This document shows, piece by piece, positions 7,009 to 15,603 of a stretch of DNA of 64,000 bases. Position numbers and translations under genes: made by a program. Origin of the DNA: Mesorhizobium sp. WSM4306 (lineage in GTDB: Bacteria; Pseudomonadota; Alphaproteobacteria; Rhizobiales; Rhizobiaceae). Location of the stretch: the NCBI RefSeq assembly GCF_007003975.1, contig NZ_VFTC01000027.1:1-64000 (forward strand), read 5' to 3'. The notes below the pieces were generated by a model that saw only the letters and a list, made by a program, of their open reading frames with translations, had not been told where the DNA came from and searched no databases. Position 1 is the first letter of the stretch. Each line of letters opens with the position of its first letter.

Positions 7009-8508
7009 ATGGATGCGATTCTCTCCCTTGAAGGGGTCGGAAAGATTTTTCCCGGCGCCGTCGCGCTGAGCGAGGTGTCGCTGTCGATCGCGCGCGGCGA
7101 AACCCACATCATCCTGGGCGAGAACGGCGCCGGCAAGTCGACGCTGATCAAGCTGCTGGCCGGCATCTACCAGCCGGACTCAGGCTCGATCGCCTTCAAC
7201 GGCCAGGCCTATCGGCCGAAGACGCCCCATGATGCGCAGCTCAGCGGCATCCGCATTGTGCATCAGGAACTCAACCTTTTGCCCTATCTCAGCATCGCCG
7301 AGAATCTGATGCTGGAGAAGCTGCCGCGCCGCGCTTTCGGCATCGTCGACGGCAAGGCGCTCAATAGCCGCGCATTGGCGCTGCTGAAGGAGGTCGGCCT
7401 CGACATCGACCCGCGCACCCGTGTCGAGGCGCTCGGCGTCGCGCAGATGCAGCTGGTCGAGATCGCCAAGGCGCTGAGCAATGATTCAAAGCTGCTGGTC
7501 CTCGACGAACCGACGGCGACGCTGACGCCGCCGGAGATCGAGCGGCTGTTTGCCATCATCAAGCGGCTGAAAGCCAAGGGCGTCACCATCATCTACATCT
7601 CGCACCGCCTGCACGAGGTGTTCGAGATCGGCGACCGGGTGACGGTGCTGCGCAACGGCAAACTGGTCGCGACGCACGACTTGCAGGGCCTCACCGTGCC
7701 GCATCTGGTGCGCATGATGATCGGCCGCGACATTGCCGACGAATATGGCTTCGATGCTTCGATCGTGCCGGGCACCGTCGCGCTCAGCGTCGCCAACCTC
7801 AAACGCAGCGCCGAGACACCGGAGATTTCCTTCGCCGTCCGCCATGGCGAGATCCTGGGTGTCGCTGGGCTGGTCGGCAGCGGCCGGACCGAAGCCATGC
7901 GGGCGCTTTTCGGGGCCGACCCGAAACTCGACGGTGTGGTCGAGATCGACGGCAAGCCGGTGGCGATCACCGCACCCAAGGATGCGGTGCGGCACGGCTT
8001 GAGCCTGCTCACCGAAGACCGCAAGGGCCAGGGCCTGCTGCTCGACATGGCGGTGGACAAGAACATCACCATCACCGATCTCAGCAAAATCTCGCGCAAC
8101 GGGCTCATCAACCGCCGGGCGGAGAGTGCGGCAGCAAATGATCTCGTCGGCCAGCTCAGGGTCAAGGCGAGCTCGATCGAGCAAGCGGTGCGCAATCTCT
8201 CGGGCGGCAACCAGCAAAAGGTGGTGCTGGCGAAGTGGCTGTTCAGGGGTACCTCGACGCTGATCCTCGACGAACCGACGCGCGGAGTCGACATTGGCGC
8301 CCGACGCGAGATCTACCAGCTGCTGTGGATGCTCGCTGCGGCGAAAAAGGGCATCATCATGGTGTCGTCCGACCTGCCCGAGCTGATGGGCATGTGCCAC
8401 CGCATCATCGTCTTTTCCAAGAACAAGATCGTCGGCGACGTGCCGCGCGCCGCGTTCGACCAGGAGCACATCCTGTCGCTCGCCTATCAGGAGTATGTGC
8501 GACCATGA
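7009..8508 (+). CDS. Sugar ABC transporter ATP-binding protein (two ATPase domains)
   Basis: A 499-residue cytoplasmic ATPase of the RbsA/XylG class, with two fused nucleotide-binding domains. The first half has a complete Walker A (GENGAGKST), a Walker B (LLVLDEPTATL) and an H-loop (IYISHRLHE). The second half has the degenerate P-loop usual for the class (GLVGSGRTEA), the signature LSGGNQQKVVLAKWL and Walker B LILDEPTRGVD. The start at 7009 is the first ATG giving the normal N-terminus; the longer frame runs through the palindromic repeat. Its stop overlaps the permease start (ATGA), so the two are coupled. Confidence 0.94.
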   Translation: MDAILSLEGVGKIFPGAVALSEVSLSIARGETHIILGENGAGKSTLIKLLAGIYQPDSGSIAFNGQAYRPKTPHDAQLSGIRIVHQELNLLPYLSIAENLMLEKLPRRAFGIVDGKALNSRALALLKEVGLDIDPRTRVEALGVAQMQLVEIAKALSNDSKLLVLDEPTATLTPPEIERLFAIIKRLKAKGVTIIYISHRLHEVFEIGDRVTVLRNGKLVATHDLQGLTVPHLVRMMIGRDIADEYGFDASIVPGTVALSVANLKRSAETPEISFAVRHGEILGVAGLVGSGRTEAMRALFGADPKLDGVVEIDGKPVAITAPKDAVRHGLSLLTEDRKGQGLLLDMAVDKNITITDLSKISRNGLINRRAESAAANDLVGQLRVKASSIEQAVRNLSGGNQQKVVLAKWLFRGTSTLILDEPTRGVDIGARREIYQLLWMLAAAKKGIIMVSSDLPELMGMCHRIIVFSKNKIVGDVPRAAFDQEHILSLAYQEYVRP

Positions 8509-9521
8509 GCGAGACGTCGCAAGCGACTATTTCGGCGCCCGTTTCCCCGGGCCGGGCGAAATTCCTGCGCTTTCTGGTGCGCGACGCCGGCGTGCTTTTG
8601 GCGCTGGTGCTGATCACCGTGTTCTTCTCGGCCACGGCGCCCTACTTCGCCACATCGGGCAATGCGCTGAAGATCTTTGTGCAGATCGCCATCAACACGG
8701 TGCTCGCCGCCGGCATGACCTTCGTCATCCTCAGCGGCGGCATCGACCTTTCGGTCGGATCGGTGCTGGCGCTGTGCACTGTGGTCGGCGCCACCGTCAT
8801 GATCGACGAAAGCCTGTCGCCGGGGGTGGCGATCCTGCTGGCGCTGCTTGCCTGCATGGCCACCGGCGCCGTCTGCGGCTTCCTCAATGGCTGGATATCG
8901 ACGCGCTGGAAGATCCCGTCCTTCATCGTCACGCTCGGCATGCTCAACATGGCGGCAGGTGCTGCGCGCGTGGTCAGCGACAATTCCACCATCACCGGCC
9001 TGCCGCAAAGCTTTGTCGACTTCGGCAATCTCATCATTGGCGGCTTCCTGCCGTCGATCTTCCTGATCGCGGTGCTGGTGATCGCCGCCGGCTGGTTCGT
9101 GCTGCGCTTCACCGTCTTCGGCCGCATGATCTTTGCCGTCGGCACCAATGACGAGGCGGTGCGGCTGTCCGGCCACAATCCGGATTTTTACAAGGTTGCG
9201 GCCTTCACCATCAGCGGCCTGACCGCTGGTATCGCCGCCATGGTCTATCTGCTGCGCCTCAACATCGGCAGCCCGATCGCCGGCGTCGGCTACGAGCTCA
9301 ACGCCATTGCCGCCGTCATCATCGGCGGCACCAGCCTCAGCGGCGGCAAGGGCTCGATCATCGGCACGCTGGTCGGCGCCTGCATTCTGCAGGTATTGTC
9401 GACCGGATTGCAGTTGCTCGGCGTCGGCGACAATTTCAAGCCGATCGTGATTGGGCTTGTCATTGTGCTCGCCGTCATCCTAGACGCCTACAGGGAGCGG
9501 CTTTTGCGGGTCATCCGCTAG
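8505..9521 (+). CDS. Sugar ABC transporter permease
   Basis: A 338-residue inner-membrane permease of the RbsC-like branched-chain/sugar family, with about eight to ten hydrophobic segments. Family motifs are GMTFVILSGGIDLSVGSVLAL (about residues 67-87), GRMIFAVGTNDEAVRLSG and INAIAAVIIGGTSL-type sequence (ELNAIAAVIIGGTSLSGG). The ATG at 8505 overlaps the ATPase stop by 4 bases, confirming the start. It forms the membrane channel of the importer. The regulator gene begins 13 bases after its stop. Confidence 0.93.
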   Translation: MSETSQATISAPVSPGRAKFLRFLVRDAGVLLALVLITVFFSATAPYFATSGNALKIFVQIAINTVLAAGMTFVILSGGIDLSVGSVLALCTVVGATVMIDESLSPGVAILLALLACMATGAVCGFLNGWISTRWKIPSFIVTLGMLNMAAGAARVVSDNSTITGLPQSFVDFGNLIIGGFLPSIFLIAVLVIAAGWFVLRFTVFGRMIFAVGTNDEAVRLSGHNPDFYKVAAFTISGLTAGIAAMVYLLRLNIGSPIAGVGYELNAIAAVIIGGTSLSGGKGSIIGTLVGACILQVLSTGLQLLGVGDNFKPIVIGLVIVLAVILDAYRERLLRVIR

Positions 9522-9534
9522 GGGAAGAAAAACA

Positions 9535-10536
9535 ATGACGACGATTGCCGATGTCGCGCGCCATGCCGGAGTGTCGGTCGCAACCGTCTCGCATGTGATG
9601 AACCGCACGCGCCATGTCGAGCCGGAGACGGCCGAGCGCGTGCATTCGGCCATCGCCGCTCTGCGCTACAGGCCGAACACGCTCGCGCGCAGCCTGAGGC
9701 GCGGCGAGACCAAGACCATCGGCCTGCTTTTGCCGGACAATTCCAACCCGTTCTTCGCCAGCGTGGCGCGCCAGATCGAGGATGCCGGCTTCCTTGCCGG
9801 CTACACGGTGATCCTGTGCAATTCCGACGGCAGCGCCGAGAAGGAGGAGCGCTATCTCCAGGTGCTGATGGCCAAGCAGATCGACGGTCTGATCTTTGCC
9901 GGCTCGTCCGACCATGCGAGGGTGTTCGCCAACGTGCTGCCCGGGGTGCCGGCGGTGCTGCTCGACCGTGAGATCCATTCGGTAAATGTCGATTCCGTGC
10001 TGGTCGATCACGATCATGGCGGCTATCTCGCCGGCAAATATCTGGCCGGGCTCGGCCACAGGAAGATCGGCGTCATCGGCGGTCCGCGCGATTCGAGCTC
10101 CAGCCCGGCCCGCCTGCGCGGTTTTGCCCGCGCGCTTGGCGAAGCAGGCGTGGAGTTGCCGGCGTCGTCGATTGTCGATTCCGACTATCATTTCGCCGGC
10201 GGCCGCCTGGCGATGGATCAGTTGATGGCGCAGGCTCCCGGCATCACCGCGGTGTTCGCCTGCAACGACCTGATGGCGATGGGCGCAGTCACCGCGCTGC
10301 GCTCGCGCGGATTGCACGTTCCCGACGATATGTCGATGATCGGCTTCGACGACATCCCCTACGCCGTCACCACCTGGCCGCCGCTGACGACGATCGCGCA
10401 GCCGGTCGAGAAGATCGGCACCAGGGCCGTGAGCCTGCTGCTCGCGCGTGTTGCCGAGCCGGCGGCGCATTCACGCCGCGAAGTGCTCACCCCAATGCTT
10501 GTCGAACGGGAGAGCTGCGCACCGCTTCGGCAGTAG
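9535..10536 (+). CDS. LacI-family transcriptional repressor
   Basis: A 333-residue repressor with an N-terminal helix-turn-helix and hinge (TIADVARHAGVSVATVSHVM, then RYRPNTLARSLRRG) and a C-terminal periplasmic-binding-protein-like effector domain (KTIGLLLPDNSNPFFA, ACNDLMAMGAV, IGFDDIPYA). It follows the sugar permease closely and is probably co-transcribed with the importer, so the operon would be autoregulated through the 22-bp palindrome at 5799-5820. The inducer is presumably the imported sugar or a derivative, but the identity is unknown. Confidence 0.93.
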   Translation: MTTIADVARHAGVSVATVSHVMNRTRHVEPETAERVHSAIAALRYRPNTLARSLRRGETKTIGLLLPDNSNPFFASVARQIEDAGFLAGYTVILCNSDGSAEKEERYLQVLMAKQIDGLIFAGSSDHARVFANVLPGVPAVLLDREIHSVNVDSVLVDHDHGGYLAGKYLAGLGHRKIGVIGGPRDSSSSPARLRGFARALGEAGVELPASSIVDSDYHFAGGRLAMDQLMAQAPGITAVFACNDLMAMGAVTALRSRGLHVPDDMSMIGFDDIPYAVTTWPPLTTIAQPVEKIGTRAVSLLLARVAEPAAHSRREVLTPMLVERESCAPLRQ

Positions 10537-10556
10537 AGCCAGCCTTCTAGGCGTCT

Positions 10557-11615
10557 TCACGCGGCCGGCTGCAAGCCTGCCCTGAGCAGCATGCCGAACA
10601 GGTCGCGCGGCTCGTCGGGATCGGCGAGCAGGTCGAGCTCTTCGTAGAGGCCGGTGGCCTGGAGCTGGTCGCGGACATAGCGCAGTGCCGAGAAATCCTC
10701 CGTGGCGAAGCCGACGGAATCGAACAGCGTGATCTGCTTCGCTGACGTACGACCCTCCGCCTGGCCGGTCATCACCTGCCAGAGCTCGGTCACCGGATGG
10801 TCGGCGTCGAGCTGCTGGATCTCGCCCTCGATGCGCGTCTGCGGCGGGAACTCGACGAAGATGTCAGAGCGCAGCAGGATGGCGCGATGCAGCTCGGTCT
10901 TGCCTGGGCAGTCGCCGCCGACCGCGTTTATATGGACGCCGGAGCCGACCATGTTGTCGGTGAGGATGGTGGCGTACTGCTTGTCTGCGGTCACCGTGGT
11001 GATGATGTCGACGCCTTCCACGGCATCCTGGCCGGTCGTGCAGATGGTGATGTCAAATCCCTTGCCGGCGAGGTTGCGGGCGCATTTTTCCGAAGCGGAG
11101 CGGTCGATGTCGTAGAGCCGCAGCCGGTCGACGCCGAGCAGCGCCTTGAAGGCGACGGCCTGGAATTCGGACTGGGCGCCGTTGCCGATGATGGCCATAG
11201 AGCGCGCGCCCTTGGGCGCCAGGTATTTGGCGGCGACAGCGGAAGTGGCCGCAGTGCGCAGCGCCGTCAGGATCGTCATTTCGGTTAGCAGCATCGGATA
11301 GCCTGAACCGACATCGGCGAGCACGCCGAAGGCGGTGACTGTCTGACGGCCCTCGCGCATGTTCTTCGGGTGGCCGTTGACATATTTGAAGCCGTAGAGC
11401 CTTCCGTCGCTGGTCGGCATCAGCTCGATGACGCCGTCATGGCTGTGCGAGGCGATGCGTGGCGTCTTGTCGAACAGCTCCCAGCGGCGGAAATCCTCCT
11501 CGATATAGGCGGCGAGTTCGGTCAGGAACCGCTCGACGCCGATGGTCAGCACCAGCTTCATCATGCGGTCGACGCTGACGAAGGGGACGATGGCAAGGCG
11601 GGAAGGCTGGGTCAT
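10557..11615 (-). CDS. ocd: Ornithine cyclodeaminase
   Basis: A 352-residue enzyme that converts L-ornithine to L-proline and ammonia using bound NAD. It matches the ornithine cyclodeaminase/mu-crystallin family: the N-terminal FVSVDRMMKLVL region, substrate-contact KYVNGHPKN, and a Rossmann NAD-binding motif in SMAIIGNGAQSEFQA. Length is normal for the bacterial enzyme. The start overlaps the arginase stop by 4 bases, so arginine to ornithine to proline is encoded in one operon. An Lrp-type regulator stands divergently upstream. Confidence 0.92.
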   Translation of the reverse strand: MTQPSRLAIVPFVSVDRMMKLVLTIGVERFLTELAAYIEEDFRRWELFDKTPRIASHSHDGVIELMPTSDGRLYGFKYVNGHPKNMREGRQTVTAFGVLADVGSGYPMLLTEMTILTALRTAATSAVAAKYLAPKGARSMAIIGNGAQSEFQAVAFKALLGVDRLRLYDIDRSASEKCARNLAGKGFDITICTTGQDAVEGVDIITTVTADKQYATILTDNMVGSGVHINAVGGDCPGKTELHRAILLRSDIFVEFPPQTRIEGEIQQLDADHPVTELWQVMTGQAEGRTSAKQITLFDSVGFATEDFSALRYVRDQLQATGLYEELDLLADPDEPRDLFGMLLRAGLQPAA

Positions 11616-12547
11616 GCGATGCTTCCGGAATGGCTGCGGGTTGGGCGGTCCATGATGCGGCGGCCCATAAGGCTGGCGGCAAGGTCGACCATGAGGGTCG
11701 CGGTGCGGCCGCGCTCGTCGAGGAACGGGTTGAGCTCGACCAGGTCGAGGCTGGAGACCAGGCCGCTGTCGGACAGCATCTCCATCACCAGATGCGCCTC
11801 GCGGAAGGTGGCGCCGCCGGGCACGGTGGTGCCCACGGCCGGGGCGATCGAGGGGTCGAGGAAGTCGACGTCGAGGCTGACATGCAGCAGGCCATTGGCC
11901 TCTTCGATAAGGGCGAGGAAGGCGCGCAGCAAAGGCGCAACGCCGTGCTCGTCGATGGTGCGCATGTCATGCACGGTCACGCCCGCTTCGTTCAGCGCCC
12001 GGCGCTCGGCCGGATCGACGCTGCGCAGGCCCATGACGCAGATGCGGGCGGGATCGACGGCGACGGGCAGGTCCGGGAAATAGCCGTTGAAGCCCGGCCG
12101 GCCGCTGGCATAGGCAAGCGGAACGCCGTGCAGATTACCGCTGACGGTGGTGTCAAGCGTGTGAAAATCCGGATGCGCGTCGAGCCACAACACGAAGAGC
12201 GGCCGGCCGCGTTCGTCCGCCCGGCGCGCTATGCCTGACACGGTTCCGGCTGATATCGCATGGTCGCCGCCAAGGAAGATCGGCATGGCCTCCTTCGAGG
12301 CCGCATAGGCGGTCTCGGCGATCGCCGCGGTCCAGGCGGAAATCTCCGGCAGCGCCTTCAGCGCAAGGTTGCCGTGGACGATGGCGCGCGCCGCAGCCGG
12401 CTGCACCGCGCCCCAGTCCTCGACCTCATGGCCGAGTTCCGAGAGAACCGAGACAAGCCCTGCCGTGCGCAGCGCACTCGGCCCCATCTCGCATCCCATC
12501 CTGCCCGCGCCGTCCTGCACCGGCGCGCCAACGATCCTGCAGCGCAT
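11612..12547 (-). CDS. Arginase
   Basis: A 311-residue manganese enzyme of the ureohydrolase family that splits arginine into ornithine and urea. The metal-binding motifs are present: GGDHAISAGT, WLDAHPDFHT (DAHxD) and SLDVDFLDPSIAPAVGT (the DxDxxDP block). The start at 12547 is chosen because it gives the normal N-terminus (MRCRIVGAPVQDGAG) with AAGGA about 11 bases upstream; the longer frame adds 44 residues not typical of the family. It is the first gene of the operon with ornithine cyclodeaminase. Confidence 0.9.
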   Translation of the reverse strand: MRCRIVGAPVQDGAGRMGCEMGPSALRTAGLVSVLSELGHEVEDWGAVQPAAARAIVHGNLALKALPEISAWTAAIAETAYAASKEAMPIFLGGDHAISAGTVSGIARRADERGRPLFVLWLDAHPDFHTLDTTVSGNLHGVPLAYASGRPGFNGYFPDLPVAVDPARICVMGLRSVDPAERRALNEAGVTVHDMRTIDEHGVAPLLRAFLALIEEANGLLHVSLDVDFLDPSIAPAVGTTVPGGATFREAHLVMEMLSDSGLVSSLDLVELNPFLDERGRTATLMVDLAASLMGRRIMDRPTRSHSGSIA

Positions 12548-12693
12548 GATTCTTTTTGTCCTTGCAATTGATTGGGCGATTGATGCGTGGAATGAACCAT
12601 TCTCGCCCGGCAGTTTGAACAGGTGAAATTGGCATTTCGAGAAGATTGATTTATCATTCCGATCAGTCAAGTTGACCAAAATGGATAGTCTTC

Positions 12694-13134
12694 ATGGACG
12701 CGCTCGACGAAAGGCTGGTCAGGCTGCTCAGGCACGATGCGCGGCGCAGCATCTCCGATCTCGCGGTCGATCTCGGGGTGTCGCGCGCCACGGTCCGGGC
12801 GCGCATGGAGCGGCTGGAAAAGTCGGGCGAGATCATCGGCTACACCGTGGTGCTGCGCGCCGACGCCGTCGACCAGCGGATACGCGGGGTGATGATGATC
12901 GAGATCGAAGGCCATGCCGCCGACCGCGTGGTCCGGGCGCTCGGCGGCCTCGCCGAGGTTTCGACCATTCACACCACCAATGGCCGCTGGGACCTGGTGG
13001 TCGAGCTCGGCACGGCCTCACTCACCGATTTCGACGCGGTGCTGAGGCGGATACGGCTCATCCCCGGCATAACCGGCAGCGAGACCAGCCTTCTGCTGGC
13101 GACACCGCGAACGACCAGGGCAAGGCTGGCGTAG
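12694..13134 (+). CDS. Lrp/AsnC-family regulator, probably of the arginase operon
   Basis: A 146-residue regulator with an N-terminal helix-turn-helix (ALDERLVRLLRHDARRSISD, then LGVSRATVRARMERLE) and a C-terminal RAM effector-binding domain (MMIEIEGHAADRVVRAL, STIHTTNGRWDLVVEL). It is divergent from the arginase-ocd operon across a 146-base gap, the classic arrangement for an Lrp-type local activator that senses the amino acid of the pathway. Control by arginine or ornithine is inferred from position, not seen directly. Confidence 0.9.
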   Translation: MDALDERLVRLLRHDARRSISDLAVDLGVSRATVRARMERLEKSGEIIGYTVVLRADAVDQRIRGVMMIEIEGHAADRVVRALGGLAEVSTIHTTNGRWDLVVELGTASLTDFDAVLRRIRLIPGITGSETSLLLATPRTTRARLA

Positions 13135-13148
13135 TCAGGCCGGCATGT

Positions 13149-13346
13149 CTACGCGAAGCTGGGGTGCGGAACTGGCGAACGGGTCGCCTGCCTGACGAAG
13201 CTCGCATTGGCCTGCGCGGCAAGCTGCTCGGCTTCGCGCCGCGTCAGCCCCATCAGCAATCGTCCTTCTACCTCCGCCGGCAGGGCGGACATCAAATCGT
13301 AGACAAGCCAGTGGTAACATGGATCTTGCATGGCTGCGAATCGCAT
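13149..13346 (-). CDS. Small hypothetical protein
   Basis: A 65-residue frame starting MRFAAMQDPCYHWLVYDL, with a good ribosome binding site (GAGGAG) 5-6 bases before the ATG. It has no hydrophobic segment and no known motif; the middle (GLTRREAEQLAAQAN) looks helical. It is convergent with the Lrp gene 15 bases away. It is probably a real small gene because of the strong start signal, but nothing can be said of its job. Confidence 0.5.
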   Translation of the reverse strand: MRFAAMQDPCYHWLVYDLMSALPAEVEGRLLMGLTRREAEQLAAQANASFVRQATRSPVPHPSFA

Positions 13347-13460
13347 TGGCGCTCCTCTTGTCAGCGCACTTAAATTTTGAGGCGGCGGACCGTTCCGCCC
13401 ACAATCGATAAAACTCGATTAATGAATGAAATATCGAGAAACTGAAAACGCTACGTACTG

Positions 13461-14747
13461 TCAGAACAGCTTCGGCTGATCGGCCTGCGCAAGCTCGAAA
13501 TGCATGTAGTCCTTGGTGCCGGTGGCGGCGCCCAGCCAGCGCAGGCCGCCGCCGTCGCTGGCGGCGAGCCCGGCTGCGGCTTGCGGGGCCAGATTGAAGA
13601 AGCCGAAGCGGGCAACCGAAGCGTCGGTGCCGATGATCTTTGGCGTGGCGACTTTGGCCGCCCGGCGGGAGAGGTCGGCGGCATCGCCCAGCAGCTTCGC
13701 GGTCGACCTGGCCTTGGCAGGCGTGGCGCCGGCACCCCGAAGCAGCGTGGCGAGATCGGTCTGCTTGGCCGGCACGGCGGTTGCCAGCGCATGGGCCGTG
13801 GTGAGTTTCGCCGCTGGCAGGGTCACGCCGGCCAGCCGCGTTATGGCGTTGCCCATGGCGGCCTTGAGGCCATCGGCATTGGCGAATGCGGCAACGACAG
13901 CGGCGTTGGCCTTCGACAGCACAATAGCCGCCGGCAGCAACGTGTCATAAGGACCACCGGCGCGCAGCGTGGCGCTCTCGGCGCCGTAGAGGTCGACACC
14001 GGTGAAGGCGGCGATGATGGCCAATGGCAAATTATCCTTATCGACATTAGGGTTGATCGCCGGATCGATGTCCACCGCCCAGCCGAAGGAATGATTGCTG
14101 AGCCGCGCGGGCGAATTGACATTGGGCCTGATGTTGAACCCGCCGACGCTCTTGATCGTGGTCAGCGCGGCCGTGGCGCCCTTTGCCGTCAGCAGCGCCA
14201 CCGTGTTCGCCAGCCGGGCCTTGAGCACGGGATGCACCGGCGACTTGAAGCTCGCCTTGGGGAAGCCGGCACCCGAGAGCTGGCCGTAATAGGCGTTGAC
14301 GCGGTCGATCGCCTTGGCCGGATTGCTGGGCGCGCCGAACTGGGTATAGAGCCGGGTTCGAATATTCTGAAATCCGGAAAAACCATCGCTGATGTTGTTT
14401 CTGACGAAGGCCGAAAGCTTGTTCCATTCCGCCAGTATGTCGGCAGCACTTGTGGTCGCGGCGGCCTCGAGAGGGCTGATCCTGTCCAGGGTCGTCAGCA
14501 GCGCCAGCCTTAGCGTGGCGGCCAGTTCGCGCCGGCTGAGCGCCCGCGGCAACGCCGTCACGGCAGGCGCCTCGAAACCGGGAAACAATGTCGTCTGCAG
14601 ATGGCCGTCATAGGACGTCAGCTGCTTTTCGAGCTGCGGCCACAGCCAGATCAGCGCCTCACGATCCCTGACCCGCGCCGTGATCGCCGCAACGATCGCC
14701 TCGACGCCTTCCCTGGTAAGCTGATCAGTATTGGCTTCAGCTGTCAT
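13461..14747 (-). CDS. M15-type metallopeptidase domain protein
   Basis: A 428-residue protein. The central part carries LSNHSFGWAVDIDP (His219, Asp226), the SxHxxGxAxD zinc-site pattern of M15 D-alanyl-D-alanine / L-Ala-D-Glu endopeptidases, and the C-terminus has YMHFEL (His416), the last metal ligand. The roughly 190 residues between the two motifs are rich in Ala and Thr and exceed the normal spacing, so an insertion is likely. The N-terminal 100 residues are helical and unassigned. No clear signal peptide is seen. Peptidoglycan cleavage is the family activity, but with this architecture it is only probable. Confidence 0.7.
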   Translation of the reverse strand: MTAEANTDQLTREGVEAIVAAITARVRDREALIWLWPQLEKQLTSYDGHLQTTLFPGFEAPAVTALPRALSRRELAATLRLALLTTLDRISPLEAAATTSAADILAEWNKLSAFVRNNISDGFSGFQNIRTRLYTQFGAPSNPAKAIDRVNAYYGQLSGAGFPKASFKSPVHPVLKARLANTVALLTAKGATAALTTIKSVGGFNIRPNVNSPARLSNHSFGWAVDIDPAINPNVDKDNLPLAIIAAFTGVDLYGAESATLRAGGPYDTLLPAAIVLSKANAAVVAAFANADGLKAAMGNAITRLAGVTLPAAKLTTAHALATAVPAKQTDLATLLRGAGATPAKARSTAKLLGDAADLSRRAAKVATPKIIGTDASVARFGFFNLAPQAAAGLAASDGGGLRWLGAATGTKDYMHFELAQADQPKLF

Positions 14748-15081
14748 GGCAAATCCCCGAAGATACGGCGCGAAACAGTCTGGAAGACCGCAGGATCGCG
14801 CACCCCCAGTGTTGCCGGCCAACGCTTGAAAGAAGACGAATCCACTGCACCCCCCGGTCAAGCAGTCGCAAACATCTTATGGGATAGTATCGCATCCCGG
14901 TTTTCTTTCAACGACGACCTGATGCTTTGGGGGCGGAACTATGATGCAAGCATCAAGTCCCGTGGATGGCTGATCTGTCTGGTGGTTACCGAGCTTTTCG
15001 AGAATGCGCGTCGATCGGCCGGGAATGCGAAAAGCGGTGGCGGACCGCGGCTTTTCGATGCTTGATTCCGCTGGAGGAAGC
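14748..15081. other. Intergenic stretch before the tRNA-Gly fragment
   Basis: No gene is supported here. The end (about 15028-15057) holds an imperfect hairpin, CGAAAAGC...GGCTTTTCG, about 25 bases before the tRNA-Gly fragment. Its position resembles that of the terminator next to the intact tRNA-Gly near 56546, though the sequence differs. Confidence 0.5.
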
Positions 15082-15123
15082 TGGAGCGGGTGAAGCGACT
15101 CGAGCGCTCGACCCCAACCTTGG
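15082..15123 (-). repeat. tRNA-Gly 3' fragment, possible distal attachment site
   Basis: Forty-two bases match the 3' half of the intact tRNA-Gly (56598-56639) with two mismatches (C for T at 15099, G for A at 15104). The match begins with the complement of CCA and stops at the anticodon (CCTTGG), the usual extent of a tyrosine-recombinase crossover site in a tRNA gene. The 5' half of a tRNA is absent. It is the leftmost of three such fragments, all in the orientation of the intact tRNA. Confidence 0.75.
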
Positions 15124-15603
15124 TCAGGTCAATTTGCGTTGCCATTGCATCGGGTTGAACCGGTCAGGGACTGGAGGCTTGCTACCGGCCAAGGGTGATG
15201 GCAGGATAAAAGGCCGCAACGTGCGGCCTCTGGCGGTCGTTGCGTTTCAATGGATTATGAAGCATTTTCCCAAGGTGCGGGGTTCTCCTCACAATGTGCG
15301 GCAACCTCGTTTCCCTTTGTCGCCTCAACTTTTCGCAATATGCGCTCTGCCTGCCTCAGGCAGCAGGCCTGTAATTCCACGGGGTCAAGCCTCATGAGAG
15401 AGATTTGTGCTCGGGTCGTATTTCGTCTGCGGAGACAAGGCATCGCGCCACAATCAGCGCTCCTTGGCATTCGTGCCCAAGTAAAGAATGCCGTTGCCTG
15501 CCTCGCGCCCCTCATGTCTCAAAACGGATCGCTAGATCCGTGGCTGATTTCGAAGCTTGCGGGGTTGCCCACCGTCCGGCGAGAATTCTAAAAGACGTTC
15601 AAC
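15124..15603. other. Gene-free stretch right of the tRNA-Gly fragment
   Basis: No convincing gene is seen; the short open frames here have no good start signals or recognisable domains. A minus-strand hairpin with a T-run lies at 15207-15228. The glycosyltransferase gene begins at 15604. Confidence 0.5.
15207..15228 (-). terminator. Terminator-like hairpin, minus strand
   Basis: GGCCGCA (15212-15218) pairs with TGCGGCC (15222-15228) around a 3-base loop. On the minus strand the stem is followed by TTTT. No gene ends just before it, so it may be a relic of the sequence that once followed a minus-strand gene. Confidence 0.5.

Noticed and set aside
15250..15591. A 113-codon frame right of the leftmost tRNA-Gly fragment
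   Set aside because: No start signal, no domain and irregular codon pattern; treated as gene-free.
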